From NCBI RefSeq assembly GCF_001293525.1, contig NZ_BBYR01000001.1, positions 1 to 64,000 on the forward strand: DNA of 64,000 nucleotides, given 5' to 3'. This document shows, piece by piece, positions 57,781-64,000 of this stretch (its first letter is position 1; each line of letters opens with the position of its first letter). Made by a program: the position numbers and the translations under genes. The stretch is from Pseudideonella sakaiensis. Its GTDB lineage: Bacteria > Pseudomonadota > Gammaproteobacteria > Burkholderiales > Burkholderiaceae_C. The notes under the pieces are model-generated. The model saw only the letters and a program-made list of their open reading frames with translations, was not told the DNA's origin and made no database searches.

Positions 57781-59796
57781 TCAGCCGAACCGCCGGCGGC
57801 TTTCCCAGGCTTTCAGCACGGCCGCGACGGTCTCGTCGACCGACAGCGCCGAATTGTCCAGGAGCACCGCATCTTCGGCCGGGCGCAGCGGGGCGTGAGT
57901 GCGGTTGCGGTCGCGCTCGTCCCGGGATTCCAGGTCCAGTCGAAGACTGTCGATATTAGCAGATTCGCCCCGCGCCAGCAATTGAGCGTGCCGGCGTCCG
58001 GCCCGCGTCGCGGCGCTGGCGGTCAGGAAGACCTTCAGGTCCGCCTGCGGGAACACCACCGTCCCCATGTCGCGCCCGTCGGCGACCAGCCCGGGGACGC
58101 GCCGGTGGTCCAGCTGCAGCTGGCGCAAGGCCTGGCGCACCGCGCCGAGGCTCGCGATGCGCGACGCCAGCAGGCCGACGTCCTCGCGGCGCAGCTGCTC
58201 CTGCACCTCCTCGCCGTCCAGCAGGATGCGCCGCCCGCGGAAGGCCAGCGGCAGCGCGCGGGCCAGCGCCGCGAGCGCGGCCTCGTCGTCGGGGGCGAGG
58301 CCGGCGCGCAGGGCCGACAGGGCGGTCGCGCGGTAGACCGCGCCGGAGTCGAGGAAGTGGTAGCCGAGCGCCTCGGCGACGGCGCTGGCCAGCGTGCCCT
58401 TGCCCGACGCGGTGGGGCCGTCGATGGTGATCACCGGCACGTGCCGCAGGCTCGTACCGGCCACCGAGAACAGGGCCTCGAAATAGTCCGGGAAGGTCTT
58501 GCCGACGCAGCGCGGGTCCTGGATCCGCACCGGCACCGCGGCCTCGCCGCCGATCCGCAGCGGATTGAAGGCCGCCAGCGACAGGCACATCGCCATCCGG
58601 TGGTCGTCGTAGGTGCGGACCGACGCGGCCTGCCAGCGCACCGGCGGGTGGATCTCCAGGTGGTCGGCCCCTTCGACGACGTCGGCGCCGAGCTTGCGCA
58701 GCTCCGCGGCCATCGCGGCGATGCGGTCGGTTTCCTTCACGCGCCAGCTGGCGATGTCGTCCAGCCGGCTCGGCCCGTCGGCGAACAGCGCCATCACCGC
58801 CAGCGTCATCGCGGCGTCGGGGATCTCGTTGCAGCCGAGGCGGATCGGGCGCAGCGGCCAGGCGCCGCGGCGCACCGCCAGCCAGCCCGGCCCGGCCTCG
58901 ACCTCGGCCCCCATCGCCCGCGCCGCATCGACGAAGCGGATGTCGCCCTGGATCGAGTCGGCGCCGACGCCTTCGATGCGCAGCGGCGCCTCGACCGCCG
59001 CCAGCGCGCCGGCGGCGATGAAGTAGGAGGCCGACGAGGCATCGCCCTCGACGTGGATCTCGCCCGGCGACTGGTAGCGTGCACCGGCGGGGACCGTGAA
59101 GCGCTGCCAGCCCTCGCGCTGCACCGCGATGCCGAAGCGCGCCAGCAGGTTCAGCGTGATGTCGACGTAGGGCTTGGAGATGAGCTCGCCGTCGACCTCG
59201 ATCGTGCGGGCGCCGCCGTCGCTCGCCAGCGGCAGCGCCAGCAGCAGCGCGGTGAGGAACTGGCTCGACACGTCGCCGCGGACGCGGATCGCCGTGCCGC
59301 CCGCGGGCGCCAGCCGGCCGCCGGCCAGCCGCAGCGGCGGGTAGCCGGGCTGGCCGAGCGACTCGATCGCGCAGCCCAGGCTGCGCAGGGCCTCGACCAG
59401 GTCGCCGATCGGCCGCTCGTGCATGCGCGCGACGCCGCTGAGCGTGAAGCAGCCGCCGTCGCGCGCGGCCAGCACCGCCAGCGCCGCCGTCAGCGGCCGC
59501 ATCGCGGTGCCGGCGTTGCCGAGGAAGAGCTCGGCCTCGCGCACCGCCAGGCGCCCGCCCAGGCCGGTGATCCGCACGTGGTCGCCGGCCTCGTCGATGC
59601 CGCAGCCCAGCGCCCGCAGCGCGTCCAGCATCACCCGCGTGTCGTCGGACGCGAGCAGGTCGCGCACGGTGGTCTGGCCTTCGCTGAGGCCGGCCAGCAG
59701 CAGCACGCGGTTGGAGATGCTCTTCGAACCGGGCAGCCGCACGCTGCCGGCCACCCGCTCCAGCGGCGGCAGATCGAGGAAAGCGGTGTCGAACAT
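57781..59796 (-). CDS. aroA-cmk: Bifunctional EPSP synthase / cytidylate kinase (AroA-Cmk fusion)
   Basis: A 671-residue fusion. Residues 1 to about 440 are EPSP synthase: [15 protein letters not shown] (22-36), [13 protein letters not shown] and [15 protein letters not shown] are all present. The kinase begins near 441 with [13 protein letters not shown] (P-loop), followed by [28 protein letters not shown] and [13 protein letters not shown]. The first half makes 5-enolpyruvylshikimate 3-phosphate for aromatics; the second phosphorylates CMP/dCMP. The fusion is known in Burkholderiales. In E. coli both are separate, with cmk directly before rpsA, so the gene order has been preserved. Confidence 0.95.
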   Translation of the reverse strand: MFDTAFLDLPPLERVAGSVRLPGSKSISNRVLLLAGLSEGQTTVRDLLASDDTRVMLDALRALGCGIDEAGDHVRITGLGGRLAVREAELFLGNAGTAMRPLTAALAVLAARDGGCFTLSGVARMHERPIGDLVEALRSLGCAIESLGQPGYPPLRLAGGRLAPAGGTAIRVRGDVSSQFLTALLLALPLASDGGARTIEVDGELISKPYVDITLNLLARFGIAVQREGWQRFTVPAGARYQSPGEIHVEGDASSASYFIAAGALAAVEAPLRIEGVGADSIQGDIRFVDAARAMGAEVEAGPGWLAVRRGAWPLRPIRLGCNEIPDAAMTLAVMALFADGPSRLDDIASWRVKETDRIAAMAAELRKLGADVVEGADHLEIHPPVRWQAASVRTYDDHRMAMCLSLAAFNPLRIGGEAAVPVRIQDPRCVGKTFPDYFEALFSVAGTSLRHVPVITIDGPTASGKGTLASAVAEALGYHFLDSGAVYRATALSALRAGLAPDDEAALAALARALPLAFRGRRILLDGEEVQEQLRREDVGLLASRIASLGAVRQALRQLQLDHRRVPGLVADGRDMGTVVFPQADLKVFLTASAATRAGRRHAQLLARGESANIDSLRLDLESRDERDRNRTHAPLRPAEDAVLLDNSALSVDETVAAVLKAWESRRRFG
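57953..57981 (-). promoter_or_regulatory. Candidate rpsA promoter inside cmk
   Basis: On the minus strand TTGCTG (57981-57976) and TAATAT (57958-57953) are separated by 17 bp. This is the best two-element match on this strand and an AT-rich pocket within coding DNA. It predicts a start near 57946 and an rpsA leader of about 290 nt. The E. coli rpsA gene also has promoters in or near cmk. Confidence 0.5.
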
Positions 59797-59800
59797 GGGC

Positions 59801-60721
59801 TCAGCGTCCCGCCGTCTTGCCGCCCAGGGGTTGCCAGTGGCTGCGCCCTTCGGAGGCGACGCGGATCAGGCCTTCCAGGGCCTCGAGGTTGCCGCCGCGG
59901 ATCACGTGCTCGAAGGCGTCCAGCGCGTGCCGGAAGCGCAGGCACTGCTTCAGCACCTCCTCGCGGTTGGTCGAGAGGATGTCGCGCCAGACCTGCGGAT
60001 CGCTGGCCGCGATGCGCGTGAAGTCGCGGAAACCGGAGCCGCCCATCGGCAGGTAGTCCTGGCCGGCCGGCTGGCCCAGCATCGCATTGAAGTACGCGAA
60101 CGCGAGGAGGTGCGGCAGGTGGCTGACCGCGGCGAAGGTGGCGTCGTGGTTCTCGGGCGACATCTGGCGCACCTGGGCGCCGAGCGCCGACCAGATCGCC
60201 TCCGCGCCACGCAGCAGGCCCGGGTCGGTCTGCGCGATCGGCGTCAGGATCGCGGGGCGGCCCTGGAACAGGCGCGCGTCCGCGTGCGAGATGCCGGCCA
60301 TCTCCTTGCCGGCGATCGGATGCGCCGGCACGAAATTGCGCAGCCGGTCGCGCAGCACCCGGCGCGCGGCATCGACCACGTCGCGCTTCGTGCTGCCGAC
60401 GTCCATCAGCATCGCTTCCGGCTCGAGGCCGTCGCGCACCGCGCGCAGCACCGACTCGGTGGCGGACACCGGCACCGACACCAGCACCAGGTGGGCGCCC
60501 GCCACCGCGGCCGCGCTCGACTCGGCGGCGCGGTCGATCGCGCCGAGCGCGAGCGCCTTCTCGAGGGTGCGTGGCGAGGCGCTGTGGCCCACGACCTCGC
60601 CGACCAGGCCGGCCGCGCGCAGTGCCAGCGCGAAGGAGCCGCCGATCAGGCCGCAGCCGATCACCGCCAGGCGGGGGACGTAGAGGGCAGGGGTGTCGGT
60701 CACGGCGGCGGGCGGGGTCAC
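59801..60721 (-). CDS. tyrA: Prephenate dehydrogenase
   Basis: A 306-residue TyrA. The NAD-binding loop is [17 protein letters not shown] (18-34). The prephenate site includes [24 protein letters not shown] and [16 protein letters not shown], and a late [18 protein letters not shown]. It makes 4-hydroxyphenylpyruvate for tyrosine. It has no fused chorismate mutase domain; that activity is in PheA next to it. A GTG at 60721 begins four bases after the pheA stop, so the two genes are very likely co-translated. Confidence 0.93.
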   Translation of the reverse strand: MTPPAAVTDTPALYVPRLAVIGCGLIGGSFALALRAAGLVGEVVGHSASPRTLEKALALGAIDRAAESSAAAVAGAHLVLVSVPVSATESVLRAVRDGLEPEAMLMDVGSTKRDVVDAARRVLRDRLRNFVPAHPIAGKEMAGISHADARLFQGRPAILTPIAQTDPGLLRGAEAIWSALGAQVRQMSPENHDATFAAVSHLPHLLAFAYFNAMLGQPAGQDYLPMGGSGFRDFTRIAASDPQVWRDILSTNREEVLKQCLRFRHALDAFEHVIRGGNLEALEGLIRVASEGRSHWQPLGGKTAGR

Positions 60722-60725
60722 GGGC

Positions 60726-61826
60726 TCAGTGGCTGTCGAGCGGGTAGGTGCCGAGCACCTTGAAGAAGGCGCAGGCGGCGCGCAGTTCGGCGAGGGCGGC
60801 GCTCACCTCGGGCTGGTCGGGATGGCCCTGCAGGTCGATGTAGAAGTAGTACTCCCATTGGCCGGAACGGGCCGGCCGGGATTCGAAGCGCGTCATCGAG
60901 ACGCCGTGCTGCTTGAGCGGCACCAGCAGGTCATGCACGGCACCTGGTCGGTTGGGCACCGAAACGACGAGGCTGGTGCAGTCGTGGCCCGACTGCCGCG
61001 GTTGCGGGTGCTTGGCCGGGTGGGCCAGGATCGCGAAGCGGGTGCGGTTGTGGGCGTCGTCCTGGATCGCCGGCGAGACGACGTGCAGCCCGAACTCGGT
61101 GGCCGCGCGCGTGCTGGCGATGCCGGCCAGCCGCGGGTCCAGGCTGGCCAGGCGCGCGCCTTCGGCATTGCTGGCCACCGGTCGCCGTTCCGCCTGGGGC
61201 AGGTGATGGCTGAGCCAGCCGTGGCACTGGGCGAGCGCCTGCGGGTGGGCGCAGACCGCCTCGATGCCCTCCAGCCGCGACTCGCGCCGCAGCAGGTTGT
61301 GACGCACGTAGAGGCTGGTCTCGCCGATGATGAACAGCGGCGTGGTCAGGAACAGGTCGAGCGAGCGCGTCACCACGCCTTCGCTCGAGTTCTCGACCGG
61401 CACGACGCCGAAATCCGCCGCGCCGGCGCTGGTGGCGTGGAAGACCTCGTCGGCATTGGCGCACAGCACCCGTTCGATCGAGGAGCCGAAGAAGCCGAGC
61501 GCCGCCTCTTCGCTGAAGGTGCCGGCCGGCCCGAGGTAGGCGACCCGCGTCGGCGTCTCGAGGGCGCGGCAGGCCGACATGATCTCGCGCCAGATCGGCG
61601 CCACGCTGTCGCGCATCAGCGGCCCGCCGTTGCGGCCCTTCAGCCCTTCGATGACCTGCGCCTCGCGCTCCGGGCGGAAGGCCACCGAGCCTTCCTCGCG
61701 CTTCAGCTCGCCGACCTCCTGGGCCAGACGGGCGCGGCGGTTCAGCAGCGCGAGCAATTCGAGATCGACGGCGTCGATGCGCTCGCGCAGTGCGAGCAGC
61801 GCCGGGTTGGGGGCGGTTTCGGCCAT
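60726..61826 (-). CDS. pheA: Bifunctional chorismate mutase / prephenate dehydratase (P-protein)
   Basis: A 366-residue protein. Residues about 8-95 are an AroQ chorismate mutase (LRERIDAVDLELLALLNRRARLAQEVGELK). The dehydratase follows: YLGPAGTFSEEAA, VPVENSSEGVV and the NRTRFAIL motif with the catalytic Thr-Arg-Phe. The C-terminal ACT domain (about 275-355) has the ESRP motif (TRFESRPAR), which binds phenylalanine for feedback. The ATG at 61826 gives the standard start. It lies 46 bp downstream of the DUF2059 gene. Confidence 0.95.
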   Translation of the reverse strand: MAETAPNPALLALRERIDAVDLELLALLNRRARLAQEVGELKREEGSVAFRPEREAQVIEGLKGRNGGPLMRDSVAPIWREIMSACRALETPTRVAYLGPAGTFSEEAALGFFGSSIERVLCANADEVFHATSAGAADFGVVPVENSSEGVVTRSLDLFLTTPLFIIGETSLYVRHNLLRRESRLEGIEAVCAHPQALAQCHGWLSHHLPQAERRPVASNAEGARLASLDPRLAGIASTRAATEFGLHVVSPAIQDDAHNRTRFAILAHPAKHPQPRQSGHDCTSLVVSVPNRPGAVHDLLVPLKQHGVSMTRFESRPARSGQWEYYFYIDLQGHPDQPEVSAALAELRAACAFFKVLGTYPLDSH

Positions 61827-61872
61827 GGCGGCGGGCGGGGCGATGGAGGCGGAAGGAACGGCGCCGCGCGGC

Positions 61873-62514
61873 TCAGCGCGGGCCCGAGGCCGGCGCGGCG
61901 GGGCCGGGGCGCGGGGCCGTGCCGCCCGGTGCCGGCGCCTGCGCCGGGCGCGTCGGCAGGTTGAGCACGCTGCGGATCTCGAGCTCGAGCGCATTCAGCT
62001 TCGGGTCGATGCTCGGCCGGGCATCGGCCACCAGCTTCTGCACGAAGCCGTGCTGGATCTCGGGCAGCAGCTGCTGGTACTTCTTCGCCACCGGCGACTC
62101 CAGCCACGCGACGATCTGCTTCAGCTCGTCCTCGCTGAACTTCTCGTCGAGCGGGCCGGCCAGCGCCGTCGGCGCCAGGCGCAGCGCGCGCTCGCGCATC
62201 AGCGGCGCGGCCTCGTCGACGTAGCGGCGGGCGCCGTCCTCGATGCGCTTGCCGGCCGCCTCGCGCTGCTCCGCGGGCACGCGCTGCGGCAGCACCTGCG
62301 CCGCCTCGCGCAGCATCTGCACCGCGGGCTGCTCGACCAGCCCGCGCGCCAGCAGCTCGATCGCCGGCATCTGCAGCTGGACGGCGCGCTCCACGAGCTT
62401 CTTCTTGGCCGGACTCGACGGGGCGGGCGCGGTGGCCTGGGCCGAGGCGGCGGCGCAAAGCACGAGCGCCGCCAGGCCCGTCAGCGCGCGGGCGGCGATC
62501 GGACGCCCCGTCAT
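61873..62514 (-). CDS. DUF2059 exported protein
   Basis: A 213-residue secreted protein. Its signal peptide (LTGLAALVLCAAASAQA) ends near residue 27. The mature part is helical, with KKKLVERAVQLQMPAIE, then DEKFSEDELKQIVAWLESPVAKKYQQLLPEIQ, the recognisable DUF2059 segment. A Pro/Ala-rich tail follows. Function unknown. It sits between gyrA and pheA, as in related genomes, and starts within the gyrA stop codon (ATGA). Confidence 0.85.
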   Translation of the reverse strand: MTGRPIAARALTGLAALVLCAAASAQATAPAPSSPAKKKLVERAVQLQMPAIELLARGLVEQPAVQMLREAAQVLPQRVPAEQREAAGKRIEDGARRYVDEAAPLMRERALRLAPTALAGPLDEKFSEDELKQIVAWLESPVAKKYQQLLPEIQHGFVQKLVADARPSIDPKLNALELEIRSVLNLPTRPAQAPAPGGTAPRPGPAAPASGPR

Positions 62515-64000
62515 GCGCCGGCCTCCGGCTCGCCGGCCTCGCCCGCGGGCTCGCCACCGGCGACATCGGCGGCATCGTTCTCGACGATGCGCTGCAGGCC
62601 GATCAGCTTGGCGCCCGGGTCGAGCGCGATCAGGGTCACGCCCTGGGTGGCGCGGCCGAGCTCGCGGATCTCGGCCACCCGGGTGCGGACCAGCACGCCG
62701 CGGTCGGTGATGAGCATGATCTCGTCGTCGGCGCGCACCAGCGTGGCGGCGACGACCTTGCCGTTGCGCTCGCTCTGCTGGATCGCGATCATGCCCTTGG
62801 TGCCGCGGCCGTGGCGGGTGTACTCGACGATGCCGGTGCGCTTGCCGTAGCCGTTCTCGGTCGCGGTCAGCACGCTCTGCGTCTCGTCCTCGGCCACCAG
62901 CATCGCGATCACGTTCTGGCCCTCGTCCAGCGCCATGCCGCGCACGCCGCGCGCGTTGCGGCCCATCGGCCGCACGTCGTCCTCGTCGAAGCGCACCGCC
63001 TTGCCGCCGTCGCTGAACAGCATCACGTCGTGGTGGCCGTCGGTGATCGCCGCGCCGACCAGGTAGTCGCCCTCGTCCAGGTCGACGGCGATGATGCCGG
63101 CCTTGCGCGGGTTGCTGAACTCGTCGAGCCCGGTCTTCTTCACGACGCCGAGCGCGCTGGCCATGAACACGTAGCGGCTGGCCGGGAAGCTGCGCGCCTC
63201 GCCGGTCAGCGGCAGGATCACGTTCACCTTTTCGCCCGGCTGCAGCGGGAACATGTTCACGATCGGCTTGCCGCGCGAGTTGCGCGAGCCCTGCGGCACC
63301 TCCCAGACCTTCAGCCAGTAGACCCGGCCGCGGTTGGTGAAGCACAGGATGTAGTCGTGCGTGTTGGCGATGAAGAGCTGGTCGATCCAGTCGTCTTCCT
63401 TGGTCTGCGTCGCCTGCTTGCCGCGCCCGCCGCGCCGCTGCGCACGGTACTCGCCCAGCGGCTGGCTCTTGACGTAGCCGGTGTGCGACAGCGTCACGAC
63501 CATGTCGGTGGGGGCGATCAGGTCCTCGGTGCCGAGGTCCTGCGCATGCCGCACGATCTCGCTGCGGCGTGCGCCGAGCTTGGTCTGGCCGAACTCCTGG
63601 CGGATCGCGGCCAGCTCATCCGAGATGATCGTGGTGACGCGCGCCGGCGTCGCGAGGATGTCGAGCAGGTCGGCGATCTCGGCCATCACGTCGCGGTATT
63701 CGGCGATGATCTTGTCCTGCTCCAGGCCGGTCAGGCGCTGCAGCCGCATCTGCAGGATCTCGCCCGCCTGCTCCTCGCTCAGGCGGTACAGCCCGTCGGC
63801 CTGCAGGCCGAAGCTGGGGTGCAGGCCCTCGGGGCGGTAGGCCTCGCGGCCGCCGGGCGTGCCGTCCTGGGCGCGCGTGAGCATCTCGCGCACCAGCGAC
63901 GAGTCCCAGCTCTTGCTCATCAGCGCCTGGCGCGCCACGGGCGGCGTCGGCGAGGCCTTGATCGTCTCGATGAACTCGTCGATGTTGGCCAGCGCGACCG
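62511..64000 (-). CDS. gyrA: DNA gyrase subunit A, C-terminal part (5' end beyond window)
   Basis: Reading leftwards, the frame is open from the window edge (codons for VALANIDEFIETIKAS at 63998-63954) to a TGA at 62511. Visible are the tower/coiled-coil part (LRLQRLTGLEQDKIIAEY) and the gate region. The GyrA-box QRRGGRGK and the six-bladed beta-pinwheel (repeats of DEGDYLVGAAITD and VMLFSDGGKAVRF type) follow. An acidic Ala/Glu/Gly tail ends the protein. The catalytic tyrosine region lies outside the window. Gyrase introduces negative supercoils. The first gene of this minus-strand cluster is therefore incomplete here. Confidence 0.95.
   Translation of the reverse strand, partial: VALANIDEFIETIKASPTPPVARQALMSKSWDSSLVREMLTRAQDGTPGGREAYRPEGLHPSFGLQADGLYRLSEEQAGEILQMRLQRLTGLEQDKIIAEYRDVMAEIADLLDILATPARVTTIISDELAAIRQEFGQTKLGARRSEIVRHAQDLGTEDLIAPTDMVVTLSHTGYVKSQPLGEYRAQRRGGRGKQATQTKEDDWIDQLFIANTHDYILCFTNRGRVYWLKVWEVPQGSRNSRGKPIVNMFPLQPGEKVNVILPLTGEARSFPASRYVFMASALGVVKKTGLDEFSNPRKAGIIAVDLDEGDYLVGAAITDGHHDVMLFSDGGKAVRFDEDDVRPMGRNARGVRGMALDEGQNVIAMLVAEDETQSVLTATENGYGKRTGIVEYTRHGRGTKGMIAIQQSERNGKVVAATLVRADDEIMLITDRGVLVRTRVAEIRELGRATQGVTLIALDPGAKLIGLQRIVENDAADVAGGEPAGEAGEPEAGA

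Overview
The window is dense, very GC-rich chromosomal DNA with almost no intergenic space. It looks like the core genome of a betaproteobacterium of the order Burkholderiales. The basis is gene order: gyrA-DUF2059-pheA-tyrA-aroA/cmk-rpsA-ihfB-lapA-lapB-hldE1-hldD-comEA; yceD-rpmF-plsX-fabH-fabD-fabG-acpP-fabF-rpoE-rseA-rseB-mucD-lepA-lepB-DUF4845-rnc-era-recO-pdxJ-acpS-nagZ; and rne divergent from rluC. The aroA-cmk gene fusion and the single-domain hldE (kinase half only) also fit this order. The exact genus cannot be read from the sequence; the Rubrivivax/Leptothrix/Methylibium side of the order is a guess.

Layout. 1-5.6 kb is a mixed accessory-like stretch: the start of a secreted protein, a cyclic-nucleotide-binding protein, a decayed nucleotidyltransferase, a tightly coupled ParA-like ATPase / diacylglycerol-kinase-like / metallophosphoesterase operon ending in a terminator, a PAP2 phosphatase and a GNAT acetyltransferase. 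5.7-11.3 kb holds small housekeeping or unknown genes: a methyltransferase-ferredoxin fusion, a histidine phosphatase, DUF808, an exported protein, a tRNA-dihydrouridine synthase and an M23 peptidase. 11.3-15.6 kb (minus) is a complete dTDP-L-rhamnose operon rfbBDAC with an unexpected ureD gene coupled to its end. 15.8-18.8 kb has the RNA helicase rhlE, an RsmI-like methylase and a Maf nucleotidase. 18.8-38.8 kb (plus) is the long fatty-acid / sigma-E / translation-quality / membrane-protein cluster. 38.9-42.0 kb (minus) is RNase E, separated by a 668-bp structured non-coding region from rluC-gph-Rieske-sppA (plus). 45.9-51.6 kb holds DUF599, dnaE and a patatin-like lipase. 51.6-64 kb (minus) runs from comEA back through LPS heptose synthesis, lapAB, ihfB, rpsA and aromatic amino-acid synthesis to the 3' part of gyrA.

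How the genes work together. Much of the window concerns the envelope: initiation and elongation of fatty acids (plsX, fabH, fabD, fabG, acpP, fabF, acpS), control of LPS synthesis (lapAB), LPS heptose and rhamnose precursors (hldE1, hldD, rfbBDAC), peptidoglycan (nagZ, M23), protein export (lepB, sppA) and the sigma-E envelope-stress circuit (rpoE, rseA, rseB, mucD). A second theme is RNA and translation: rnc, era, rne, rluC, rhlE, lepA, rpsA, dusC, rpmF.

No IS elements, phage genes, CRISPR arrays, rRNA or tRNA genes were seen. The least expected items are a compact candidate small RNA or attenuator upstream of lepA, a (GCC)11(CAG)12 tract upstream of the patatin gene, a structured rne leader with alternative hairpins, a YgfX-like membrane protein coupled to rpoE, the methyltransferase-ferredoxin fusion, the orphan ureD, and three genes whose only promoter-like -10 element predicts leaderless mRNAs.
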